11,214 bases of DNA from Caulobacteraceae bacterium (GTDB taxonomy: Bacteria > Pseudomonadota > Alphaproteobacteria > Caulobacterales > Caulobacteraceae): the NCBI GenBank assembly GCA_947456005.1, contig CANGRP010000055.1, forward strand, positions 1 to 11,214, written 5' to 3'. This document shows, in pieces, positions 1 through 5,597 of the stretch. The notes under the pieces are model-generated. The model had not been told where the DNA came from, did not search any database, and saw nothing but the letters and a program-made list of their open reading frames with translations. Position 1 is the stretch's first letter, and the number at the start of each line of letters is the position of its first letter. Made by a program: the position numbers and the translations under genes.

Positions 1-867
1 GACCGCGAGGCCGGGCGCCTCGGCCACCGAAGCGGGCAGGGCGTCGGCCAGGGCCGGGGCGGCGGGGGATCTCTGGCGGAAGGCGATCCGCGCCTGGGCC
101 AGGGCCTGCTGGTCCGGCGACAGGAGGGCGATGAGGTCCCGGGCGGCCGGTCCCTGGGCCCCGAAGAGCAGCATGTCCGCCCGCCGGATGTGGTCGTCCA
201 GCGTCAGGACATCGCCAAACCGGGCCATCATCGCCCGCTGTGCGTCCAGTTCGAAGGGCCTGCCCCGCCAGGTCCGGCGGATGAGCTCGGCCGCCGCCTT
301 CGGATCGCCCGAGGCGCGCAGGGCTGACGCCAGGGCCATGGCGCCCTCTGCGGTGGACGGCGGGTCCTTGGCAAACCAGGCGATGATCTGGCGGGGCCCC
401 AGCCCGGAGGTCTCGATGAGCCGCTCGGCTGCGAGTCGACGGCGCCCCGGGCGGGGCCATTCGGACATCTCGCGCAGGGACTGCTCCAGCTCGCCGAAGC
501 TTAGGCTGGGTCCGTTGGAATCCATCAGGGCCCAGAGGCCCAGCTTCCGGGCCGTGGGGTCCTGGATCCGGTCGAGGGCCCGCCGCGCCCCCTGGACATC
601 GGCCCTGCGCGCCTCCTCGAGGGTCTCCCGCAGGGCGTCCGCATCGGCGTTTGAGATGTAGGCCGACCGGGGCGCTGCAGGTGGGGGCGCGGGGGCTGCG
701 GCCGCAGTCGGTGCGGCGGGGTCGGGGAGAGAGGGCGGCGGAGCCTGCGTCTGGGCGACCGGCGGCAGGGGCGCCGGCGCGGGAAGCTGGGCGGCCGACG
801 GCAGGGGACCGGCGGCGAGGCCGATGACCATCCCGGTGGTCAGGATTCGACGCGCCCTGCGCTTCAA
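1..867 (-). CDS. Soluble lytic murein transglycosylase, N-terminal part (cut by window edge)
   Basis: This open frame starts at a TTG (865-867) and stays open to base 1, giving 289 codons with the C-terminus outside the window. I chose the TTG because a GGCGGAG ribosome site (876-882 complement) lies 8 nt before it and because it yields a clean export signal: MKRRARR, a hydrophobic stretch, then PSAAQ near residue 27. A Pro/Ala-rich linker follows to about residue 67, then an alpha-helical region typical of the superhelical N-terminal domain of Slt-type enzymes (LWALMDSNGP at 111-120, DDHIRRADMLLFGAQG at 224-239). In this family the catalytic goose-type lysozyme domain is C-terminal, so the active-site Glu is not visible here. 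The expected role is periplasmic cleavage of the MurNAc-GlcNAc bond of peptidoglycan with 1,6-anhydro product formation. It is divergent from dapA. The family call rests on the helical-domain pattern and on context. Confidence 0.8.
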   Translation of the reverse strand, partial: MKRRARRILTTGMVIGLAAGPLPSAAQLPAPAPLPPVAQTQAPPPSLPDPAAPTAAAAPAPPPAAPRSAYISNADADALRETLEEARRADVQGARRALDRIQDPTARKLGLWALMDSNGPSLSFGELEQSLREMSEWPRPGRRRLAAERLIETSGLGPRQIIAWFAKDPPSTAEGAMALASALRASGDPKAAAELIRRTWRGRPFELDAQRAMMARFGDVLTLDDHIRRADMLLFGAQGPAARDLIALLSPDQQALAQARIAFRQRSPAAPALADALPASVAEAPGLAV

Positions 868-882
868 GATCAACACTCCGCC
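865..882 (-). promoter_or_regulatory. Ribosome binding site deciding the TTG start of the transglycosylase
   Basis: On the minus strand GGCGGAG (882 to 876) is followed by 8 nt and then TTG (867-865). Other in-frame candidates (GTG at 876-874, TTG at 873-871, ATG at 831-829) either overlap or crowd the ribosome site, or would cut away most of the signal peptide. Confidence 0.6.
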
Positions 883-1000
883 AGAAGGCATTCAGGGACC
901 CCGACTCAATCGGTTGCGGCGGGGGGGCTGTCGGCCATATTGTCGGAGCCTGCCCTCAGGTCGCAACCAGCGGCCGCGTTCTAACGGTTTTCTGCATCCC
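868..1000. promoter_or_regulatory. Divergent intergenic region between slt and dapA
   Basis: This 133-nt spacer must carry the promoters for both the transglycosylase (minus) and dapA-smpB (plus). I see no strong consensus box. A weak minus-strand candidate is TTGCGA (966-961) with an 18-nt spacer to CAATAT. A weak plus-strand -10-like TTCTAAC lies at about 979-985, very close to the dapA ATG, which would make the leader very short. A run of seven G occupies 921-927. No Shine-Dalgarno precedes dapA. Confidence 0.4.
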
Positions 1001-1885
1001 ATGTCCGATCCCTTGTTCAGGGGCGTCTTTCCGGCCCTCGTGACCCCGTTCCGGGACGATGAGGTCGATGAGGCCGCCTTCATCCGCCTGGTCGAGCGCC
1101 AGATCGAGGGGGGCGTGCACGGCCTCGTGCCCGTCGGCACCACCGGCGAGACGGCGACCCTGAGCCATGACGAGCACCGCCGGGTGGTGGAGCTGGCGGT
1201 CCAGACGGCGGCGGGACGGGTTCCCGTGATCGCCGGCGCAGGATCCAACTCCACCGCCGAGGCCATTGAGCTGGTCCGCCACGCCAAGCAGATCGGCGCC
1301 GACGCCGCCCTGGTGGTCACGCCCTATTACAACCGGCCCAGCCAGGAAGGGCTCTACGCCCACTACGCCGCGATCAACGAGGCGGTGCAGCTCCCGGTGC
1401 TGGTCTACAATGTCCCGGCCCGGACCAGCGTGGACATTTCCGACGCCACCCTGGCCAGGCTGAGCCAGCTGCCGAACATCGTCGGGGTCAAGGACGCGAC
1501 GGGCGACCTTGTCCGGGCCACACAGCAGCGCATCACCTGCGGGTCCGACTGGGTCATGCTCTCGGGGGACGATCCGACGGCCCTGGGCTACATGGCTCAC
1601 GGCGGACACGGCTGCATCTCCGTTTCGGCCAATGTGGCGCCGGTCCAGGTCGCCGCCTTCCATGAGGCCGCCCTGTCCGGTGACTGGGAAACCGCGCGCC
1701 GGTGGCAGGATGGGCTGTTGCGCCTGCACAAGGCCCTGTTCACCGACGCCTCGCCGGCGCCCACCAAGTACGCCCTGTCGCGCCTCGGCCTGTGCGAGGA
1801 AACCGCCCGCCTGCCCATCACCCCGGCCTCGGAGGCCTCGCGCCGCGAAGTGGACGCCGCCCTCGCCGAGGTCGGCGTCGCCTGA
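1001..1885 (+). CDS. dapA: 4-hydroxy-tetrahydrodipicolinate synthase
   Basis: DapA condenses pyruvate with L-aspartate semialdehyde to give 4-hydroxy-tetrahydrodipicolinate, the first committed step toward diaminopimelate and lysine, in the cytoplasm. The start at ATG 1001 gives 294 residues, the usual length; the longer upstream reading has no family resemblance. The key residues are present: GTTGET with Thr47 and Thr48, YNVPART with Tyr136 and Arg141, and the Schiff-base Lys164 in VGVKDATGD. Each sits exactly three positions after the E. coli equivalents (T44, T45, Y133, R138, K161). Further family signatures are VTPFRDD near the N-terminus, TPYYNRPSQEGLY at 107-119, and a Gly-rich ISVSANV segment. 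The gene ends 8 nt before smpB, suggesting one transcript. There is no obvious Shine-Dalgarno before the ATG, so initiation may be leaderless or weakly led. No anomalies were seen. Confidence 0.97.
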   Translation: MSDPLFRGVFPALVTPFRDDEVDEAAFIRLVERQIEGGVHGLVPVGTTGETATLSHDEHRRVVELAVQTAAGRVPVIAGAGSNSTAEAIELVRHAKQIGADAALVVTPYYNRPSQEGLYAHYAAINEAVQLPVLVYNVPARTSVDISDATLARLSQLPNIVGVKDATGDLVRATQQRITCGSDWVMLSGDDPTALGYMAHGGHGCISVSANVAPVQVAAFHEAALSGDWETARRWQDGLLRLHKALFTDASPAPTKYALSRLGLCEETARLPITPASEASRREVDAALAEVGVA

Positions 1886-1893
1886 CGCCTCCC

Positions 1894-2346
1894 ATGGTCA
1901 AGCTCATCGCCGAAAACCGCCGTGCGCGCTTTGACTATTTCCTGGAGGAAACCTTCGAGGCGGGCCTCGCCCTGACCGGCACCGAGGTGAAGTCCCTGCG
2001 CAACGGACGGGCCAACATCGCCGAGTCCTACGCTGCGGTGGAGGGGCAGGACCTCTACCTGATCAACGCCGACATCCCACCCTATTCGCAGGCCAACCGC
2101 TTCAACCACGAGCCCCGGAGACACCGGAAGCTGCTGTTGCACCGCAAGCAGCTGGACCGGCTGATCGGCGCCGTCCAGCGCGAGGGCCGGACCCTGATCC
2201 CGACCCGGCTCTACTGGAACGACAAGGGCCTGGCCAAGCTGGAGCTGGCCCTGGCCAAGGGCAAGAAGCTGCACGACAAGCGCGAGACCTCCGCCGAACG
2301 CGACTGGCAGAGGGACAAGGCCCGCCTGTTGCGGGATAAGGGCTGA
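1894..2346 (+). CDS. smpB: SsrA-binding protein SmpB
   Basis: SmpB binds tmRNA and delivers it to stalled ribosomes; its C-terminal tail occupies the empty mRNA channel so that trans-translation can start. The 150-residue product is of normal length and fully colinear with the family: NRRARFDYF (8-16), EETFEAGLALTGTEVKSLR (18-36), NRFNHEPRRHRKLLLHR (68-84), ELALAKGKKLHDKRE (117-131) and the basic tail ERDWQRDKARLLRDKG (135-150). ATG 1894 follows the dapA stop by 8 nt with no strong ribosome site, so translational coupling is plausible. The stop TGA is followed, after one nt, by GTG, the start of a GNAT gene remnant. That suggests the ancestral operon continued into a GNAT gene. The last 21 codons lie in a direct repeat that recurs inside another gene downstream (3332-3397), but this copy is intact and presumably functional. 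Confidence 0.97.
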   Translation: MVKLIAENRRARFDYFLEETFEAGLALTGTEVKSLRNGRANIAESYAAVEGQDLYLINADIPPYSQANRFNHEPRRHRKLLLHRKQLDRLIGAVQREGRTLIPTRLYWNDKGLAKLELALAKGKKLHDKRETSAERDWQRDKARLLRDKG

Positions 2347-2374
2347 GGTGACCCCCGACGACATCGCCCGGCTG
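2281..2374. repeat. Direct repeat copy A: smpB 3' end plus GNAT 5' end
   Basis: These 94 nt match 3332-3425 with three mismatches. The mismatches fall in two neighbouring codons near the left end (TCC/ACG, GAA/GAG), and 2299-2374 is identical to 3350-3425 (76 nt). The repeat covers the last 21 codons of smpB plus stop, one spacer base, and the first codons of a GNAT gene. Weaker similarity (16 of 24 positions) continues to 2398. The pattern resembles the target duplication left by integration into a gene end, or recombination with a related chromosome's smpB junction. Confidence 0.93.
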
Positions 2375-2398
2375 AGGCGCGCGACGGGCTCCGACGTC
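2348..2398 (+). pseudogene. GNAT acetyltransferase 5' remnant, copy A
   Basis: GTG at 2348 starts one base after the smpB stop and encodes VTPDDIARLRRATGSDV. This is homologous to the first residues of the intact acetyltransferase at 5598 (MLKAEDIARLERATVAGV). Similarity ends after codon 17, and the frame then runs on without a stop into an IS5-type transposase fragment, giving a 125-residue chimera ending at 2725. As acetyltransferase it keeps no catalytic part. It marks where the ancestral smpB-GNAT junction was interrupted. Confidence 0.75.
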
Positions 2399-2725
2399 CA
2401 GGGCTGCACCCCCGTCATGGCTGAGCCCCGGCCTGAGCCGAAGGTGATGCTCGGGGACCAGGGCTACGGTGCCGACGTCATCCTGGACGACCTCGAAGTC
2501 AGAGGCGTCTCCACCGTCATCCCGCCCAACGGCGGCTGCAAGGTCCAGCCCATCATCGACCGCCATCCCTGCGCCCCGAGAAATCTTGTCGAGCGCGGAT
2601 TCAACAAGCTTAAGCACTTCCGGGGCGTCGCAACCCGATACGACAAGAACCCCGATGACTGCGTCGCGGGCGGCAAATTCGCTTCAGCCAGAATCTGGAT
2701 GCGGTTTAATGGGTCGATGGCCTAG
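2399..2725 (+). pseudogene. IS5-family transposase, C-terminal fragment
   Basis: From about residue MAEPRPEP onward the frame reads like the C-terminal third of an IS5-type DDE transposase: LGDQGYGAD (second catalytic Asp, GAC at 2456-2458), VIPPNGG, NLVERGFNKLKHFRGVATRYDK (catalytic Glu, GAG at 2591-2593), and the end FASARIWMRFNGSMA. The N-terminal half with the first catalytic Asp is missing, so the enzyme is dead. The surviving part has no internal stop. Family substitutions look eroded (DQGYG where DRGYD is usual, VERG for VERF). It is fused in frame behind the copy A acetyltransferase start. A second, different IS5-type transposase end lies at about 5351-5404. Confidence 0.85.
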
Positions 2726-2735
2726 TCTGGACCCC
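2399..2735 (+). mobile_element. IS5-type insertion sequence remnant (left)
   Basis: The element consists of the transposase 3' fragment plus about 10 nt after its TAG stop. GTCTGGACCCC (2725-2735) is a candidate for its terminal inverted repeat, because a near match in the same orientation (GTCGGGACCAC, 5406-5416) follows the other transposase remnant. The left end of the element is lost at the junction with the acetyltransferase remnant near 2399. The terminal-repeat assignment is inference. Confidence 0.5.
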
Positions 2736-2737
2736 GA

Positions 2738-3397
2738 ATGCGCATTGAACCTTACATCCATCGCTGGCAGGGCTCACCGTTCGGCGCAGAAACCGCCCCG
2801 CCGTGGTCCCTCACCCAGAGAGCGCCAGAGCTCGTCCGCGGCGCCATTTCCGGCCTGGGTCCCGGGTATGAGGTCTGGGGCGACGTCGCCGTCCATCGCT
2901 CGGCCGAGGTCGAACCCGGGGCGTTGCTCAAGGGCCCCGTGATCGTCGGACCTCGCTCCTTCGTATCGAGCTTCGCTCTTCTTTGCGGCGGCGTCTTCCT
3001 CGACGAGGATTGCATCATCGGCCCGGCGGTCGAACTCAAGACGGTGTTCATGTTCAGCGGCTCGAAGGCCGCACACCTGAATTTCATCGGCGACTCCATC
3101 GTGGGCTCCGAGGTCAACATCGAGGCCGGCGCCATGGTCGCCAACTATCGCAATGAGTTCGCCGACAAGGAGATCCGCCTCATGGTCTCTGGTGTGCTGA
3201 TCGAGACCGGCGTCGACAAGTTCGGGGCCCTTATCGGCGATGGAACGAAGATTGGAGCCAATGCAGTCCTTGCTCCGGGGGCGGTCCTGCCGGTCGGCGC
3301 CCGCGTGCCTAGGCTGGGGCTGGTCGACCAGCGCGAGACCACGGCCGAGCGCGACTGGCAGAGGGACAAGGCCCGCCTGTTGCGGGATAAGGGCTGA
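2738..3397 (+). CDS. Left-handed beta-helix acyltransferase-like protein with a captured SmpB C-terminal tail
   Basis: The 219-residue product has hexapeptide-repeat (LbetaH) texture across residues 45-190, for example VAVHRSAEVEPGALLKGPVIVG and VGSEVNIEAGAMVANY. The segment KAAHLNFIGDS (110-120) followed by VNIEAG and NYRNE resembles the acetyltransferase half of GlmU (KAGHLTYLGD...NIGAGTITCNY), including the histidine (His113) that is catalytic there. A sugar or sugar-nucleotide acyltransferase is therefore plausible, but no nucleotidyltransferase domain is present and the substrate is unknown. The family-like ending PRLGLVDQ (191-198) is followed by residues 199-219, which equal the last 21 residues of SmpB with a single change (Ser to Thr). 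The 3' end of this gene was thus joined in frame to an smpB tail, and it stops at smpB's own TGA. No good ribosome site precedes ATG 2738. It may be functional, since the added tail lies outside the helix. Confidence 0.8.
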   Translation: MRIEPYIHRWQGSPFGAETAPPWSLTQRAPELVRGAISGLGPGYEVWGDVAVHRSAEVEPGALLKGPVIVGPRSFVSSFALLCGGVFLDEDCIIGPAVELKTVFMFSGSKAAHLNFIGDSIVGSEVNIEAGAMVANYRNEFADKEIRLMVSGVLIETGVDKFGALIGDGTKIGANAVLAPGAVLPVGARVPRLGLVDQRETTAERDWQRDKARLLRDKG

Positions 3398-3425
3398 GGT
3401 GACCCCCGACGACATCGCCCGGCTG
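3332..3425. repeat. Direct repeat copy B: smpB 3' end plus GNAT 5' end
   Basis: This is the second copy of 2281-2374, about 1.05 kb downstream, with three mismatches and a 76-nt identical core (3350-3425). Here the smpB tail codons continue the beta-helix gene rather than smpB. After 3425 the sequence stays alignable to the acetyltransferase start up to 3449 and then diverges. Confidence 0.93.
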
Positions 3426-3452
3426 GAGCGAGCCAAGGTTTCCCACGTCTAG
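3399..3452 (+). pseudogene. GNAT acetyltransferase 5' remnant, copy B
   Basis: GTG 3399 begins one base after the TGA of the chimeric beta-helix gene and encodes VTPDDIARLERAKVSHV followed by TAG. It matches the start of the intact acetyltransferase at 5598. The 17-mer ATCGCCCGGCTGGAGCG is shared exactly (3414-3430 and 5616-5632). As in copy A, homology ends after codon 17 (GTC). It is too short to be functional and is best read as a breakpoint scar. Confidence 0.75.
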
Positions 3453-3470
3453 GTTAAGTTGACGGCAAAG

Positions 3471-4589
3471 ATGTTCAGCGCCTCGATCGGTCGGCTTTTT
3501 TGGGCCATCCCAATCGCCCTGTGCGTGTCGATGCAGCCTATTGCGCCAGCGTTTGCGCAAGCCATGCGTCGGGACGCCTTGCAGGCAGAGGTTGCGTCCG
3601 ACCCGCGGCCCATGGCCCTGTTCGTGACGGGCAAGGGGGTGGCTTCGCCGTTCGCCGTGTCGGCAGCCGGGAAGGACGGCGTGGCCGCCACTTTGGCCCT
3701 TGGACCGGACACGCCAGTGCGTGTCGCCAGCAATACGAAGACGTTCGTGGCTGCGACAGTCTTGCGGCTCTGGGAACAGGGTCGCATCGATCTCGACGCT
3801 GCGATCGGGCCGCTCATGTCGCCAAGACTGGACGAGCTGATGCGAAGCGGCGGCTATGACACCGCCCGGATTACGGTGCGGCACCTGCTCAGTCACAGCG
3901 CCGGGATCTATGATCATGCCCAGGACGAGCGTTATCTGCCATTGGTGCTCTCGCAGCCGGCCAGGCGCTGGACCCGTGAGGACCAGGTTCGCCTGGCGGT
4001 GACGTGGGGCAAGCCGCTGGATCCGCCCGGCACGGTCTTCCACTATTCCGACACGGGCTACATCCTTGTTGGCGACATCATCGAGCGGGTCACTGGCCAG
4101 TCTCTGGGCAAGGCGGTGCGCACGCAACTGCAACTGGATCGCCTGAAGTTGCGGTCGACCTGGTGGGAGATACTGGAGGAGAAGCCCCGCCGTGCGCCGG
4201 GGCGCGCTCGCCAGTTCATCGGTGATGCGGAGGTCACGGATATTGACGCCAGTGTCGACCTGCATGGCGGAGGCGGCCTCGTGATGTCTGCCAAGGATCT
4301 CGCGATACTGACGTCCGCGCTGTTCGAGGGGCGCCTGTTCGAGCGCCCCGGGACCCTGCAAGAGATGTTGCGGCAAGGTCCGCACAAGGGCGCTGACGGC
4401 TATCGCCTTGGCGTCTTCGTCGGGCGGGCGAACGCCCGCGATTACTACTGGCACAGCGGCTACTGGGGCAGCGTCGCCTATTATGTGCCTGACACCGGGA
4501 TTGCGGTCGCCGGCGTCACCAACAATCAGGACGCCTATCGCAGGCTGGTGAATGCCGTGCGAAAGGCGGCAGGTGTCGCTGCACCTTGA
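3471..4589 (+). CDS. Exported serine hydrolase of the beta-lactamase/DD-peptidase fold
   Basis: This 372-residue protein has an N-terminal export signal (FWAIPIALCVSMQPIAPAFAQA, cleavage near residue 31). It carries the active-site motifs of the class C beta-lactamase / D-alanyl-D-alanine carboxypeptidase / EstB group: SxxK as Ser87-Asn-Thr-Lys90, a Tyr192-Ser-Asp194 motif (the Y-x-N position holds Asp), and His328-Ser-Gly330 in place of KTG. LLSHSAGI (139-146) is also typical. HSG rather than KTG argues for a peptidase or esterase more than a true beta-lactamase, but activity cannot be decided from sequence. ATG 3471 is preferred; TTG 3459, with AGG 5 nt before it, is an alternative adding four residues. 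The gene lies alone in the insert between two junction scars and converges with the small gene at 4755-5210. Periplasmic location is likely. Confidence 0.88.
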   Translation: MFSASIGRLFWAIPIALCVSMQPIAPAFAQAMRRDALQAEVASDPRPMALFVTGKGVASPFAVSAAGKDGVAATLALGPDTPVRVASNTKTFVAATVLRLWEQGRIDLDAAIGPLMSPRLDELMRSGGYDTARITVRHLLSHSAGIYDHAQDERYLPLVLSQPARRWTREDQVRLAVTWGKPLDPPGTVFHYSDTGYILVGDIIERVTGQSLGKAVRTQLQLDRLKLRSTWWEILEEKPRRAPGRARQFIGDAEVTDIDASVDLHGGGGLVMSAKDLAILTSALFEGRLFERPGTLQEMLRQGPHKGADGYRLGVFVGRANARDYYWHSGYWGSVAYYVPDTGIAVAGVTNNQDAYRRLVNAVRKAAGVAAP

Positions 4590-4609
4590 CCAACGCGGTC
4601 AGCTTACGG

Positions 4610-4626
4610 CGGCAGAGAAGCTGCCG
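4610..4626. terminator. Hairpin between convergent genes, possible terminator
   Basis: CGGCAG (4610-4615) and CTGCCG (4621-4626) form a perfect 6-bp stem with an AGAAG loop, 20 nt after the serine hydrolase stop. There is no T-run on either side, so termination is uncertain. The rest of 4590-4754 shows nothing recognisable. Confidence 0.3.
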
Positions 4627-4754
4627 ACGCTAACGCGCCGCCCGAAGAGTGGCTTTCCGGTGCATGCCGGCTGCGCGCCAACCTCTTGCAACACCAGCCG
4701 ATCACGGCTCAGATCAACCTAGGTCTTTCGTCATCGCTGGATGAGAAACGGAGG

Positions 4755-5210
4755 TCAGGTCAGCCCCTGCGCGAGATCCGGGTCGCTGGCGCACAGTTTG
4801 CGGACATAGGCGATGACGACGTCGCCCAGCATTTCCGGAACACCCCAATAGTCGAAGATTCCGCCGTCGCCGCTGTTCTGCCCACAGATCACGAACACAC
4901 CCGTGCCGAACTCCAGCTTCAGGCGGCTCGCCAGCCAGCCAACAAAGCCGCTGTTGTCGACGCCTTCCGGAAACTGAAACCGGAAGATTCTGAACCGTTC
5001 GCCGGGGCCGTCGCCGGGCGACAGCTGGCTCCAGACCGCATCATCGCGCACGAGTGCGAGCGCATCGCTCCGTGCTCGCGCCGCAAAGGCGTCGAGCGGG
5101 AACTCCTCGAAGCCATAAACGTCGGCATAGACCTTCAGGCGAGCTTGCTGCATGACCCGCAGCAGCCGGGTTTCTGTTTCAGCGACGCTTTCGTGAGAAA
5201 TATGGACCAT
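4755..5210 (-). CDS. Small conserved protein, possibly DUF6196 family
   Basis: The product is 151 residues from ATG 5208-5210 (MVHISHESVAETETRLLRVM). The longer upstream reading begins with low-quality sequence and is not preferred. I see no signal peptide, membrane segment or catalytic motif. The protein looks soluble and mixed alpha/beta: a helical N-terminus (residues 9-27), YGFEEFPLDAF, a central FRIFRFQFPEGVDNSGFVGWLASRL segment around 74-98, and GTGVFVICGQNSGDGGIFDYWGVP near 102-125. Its appearance recalls the DUF6196 family, but that is from memory of the motif style and is tentative. Function is unknown. It is transcribed toward the serine hydrolase and away from the IS5 remnant, as part of the accessory insert. 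No clear ribosome site was seen; GAGAT about 10 nt upstream is weak. Confidence 0.75.
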   Translation of the reverse strand: MVHISHESVAETETRLLRVMQQARLKVYADVYGFEEFPLDAFAARARSDALALVRDDAVWSQLSPGDGPGERFRIFRFQFPEGVDNSGFVGWLASRLKLEFGTGVFVICGQNSGDGGIFDYWGVPEMLGDVVIAYVRKLCASDPDLAQGLT

Positions 5211-5350
5211 GGGTTTGATCTCAGATTGGAAGGATGTCGCGTCGGAATGTTTACTGGCGCAGAGTTGCGAAGTCTTGCCCGGACCCAAGGAAAATCGCCC
5301 GGAACACCGGGGCGAGGCATTCGCCGCGTAACGTCAGCGCCTAATCGGAC

Positions 5351-5404
5351 CCCGCGCCCACACCTTCATGTCCGCCATCGCACTCGCCGCCGCCGTCATC
5401 TTCT
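5351..5404 (+). pseudogene. IS5-family transposase, extreme C-terminal fragment
   Basis: One frame reads PRAHTFMSAIALAAAVIFW, the well-known terminal helix of IS5/IS427-type transposases (typically RCAHTFMSAI...AAAVIFWL and stop). Only about 18 residues remain and the normal stop is lost: the frame runs on through the hairpin at 5405-5431 to a stop at 5595. This is a different IS5 subgroup from the left remnant, whose end reads FASARIWMRFNGSMA. Confidence 0.8.
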
Positions 5405-5431
5405 GGTCGGGACCACTTTTGGGGTCTGACC
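5405..5431. repeat. Hairpin at the end of the right IS5 remnant
   Basis: GGTC (5405-5408) pairs with GACC (5428-5431), and inside it GACCAC (5411-5416) pairs with GGGGTC (5421-5426), with one mismatch, around a TTTT loop. It directly follows the transposase remnant. It could be a terminal inverted repeat of the element, abutting ends of two elements, or a terminator. Confidence 0.5.
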
Positions 5432-5597
5432 GTGTCAATCGCGGTGACAGAAAACGGGTCTCTTTGTGGCGTCCCTGGAAACGCTCGGTTCGCCTGAAGA
5501 CAATCGATGGTTTCCCGGACATCGGTGACCTGACCTGTCGTCGAGACCTCAGGCGAGATTTGGCGTCGATCTTCTTTGCGGGTAAAGGCATCTGAGG
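5432..5597. other. Unassigned spacer between IS remnant and GNAT gene
   Basis: These 166 nt are somewhat richer in A and T than the flanks. I see no gene. The last bases (TTGCGGGTAAAGGCATCTGAGG) weakly resemble the smpB end (TTGCGGGATAAGGGCTGAGG), which might be a decayed third copy of the junction or chance. AAAGG here, 9 nt before ATG 5598, can serve as the ribosome site of the GNAT gene. Confidence 0.5.

Noticed and set aside
2315..2329. CCCGC-CTGTT-GCGGG hairpin near the smpB stop as terminator or attachment-site core
   Set aside because: It is made of conserved SmpB coding codons, has no T-run after it, and the operon appears to have continued into the GNAT gene.
1886..2346. tmRNA (ssrA) near smpB
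   Set aside because: I found no tag-peptide reading frame or tRNA-like acceptor end in the neighbouring non-coding sequence, and almost all of the region is coding.
2774..3436. Minus-strand open frame of 220 codons opposite the beta-helix gene
   Set aside because: The plus strand encodes a coherent hexapeptide-repeat protein; the antisense product is low-complexity.
3447..3453. Integron-like recombination point near GTCTAGG/GTTAAG
   Set aside because: It does not match the GTTRRRY core of attC or attI sites, no attC-type long imperfect palindrome was found, and no integrase is present.
3309..4454. Minus-strand open frame of 381 codons
   Set aside because: It is antisense to the serine hydrolase, whose signal peptide and active-site motifs are clear, and it also crosses the repeat scar.
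4686..5429. Long plus-strand open frame of 247 codons
   Set aside because: It is antisense to the small conserved gene at 4755-5210 and runs through the IS remnant in another frame. Its sequence shows no family features.
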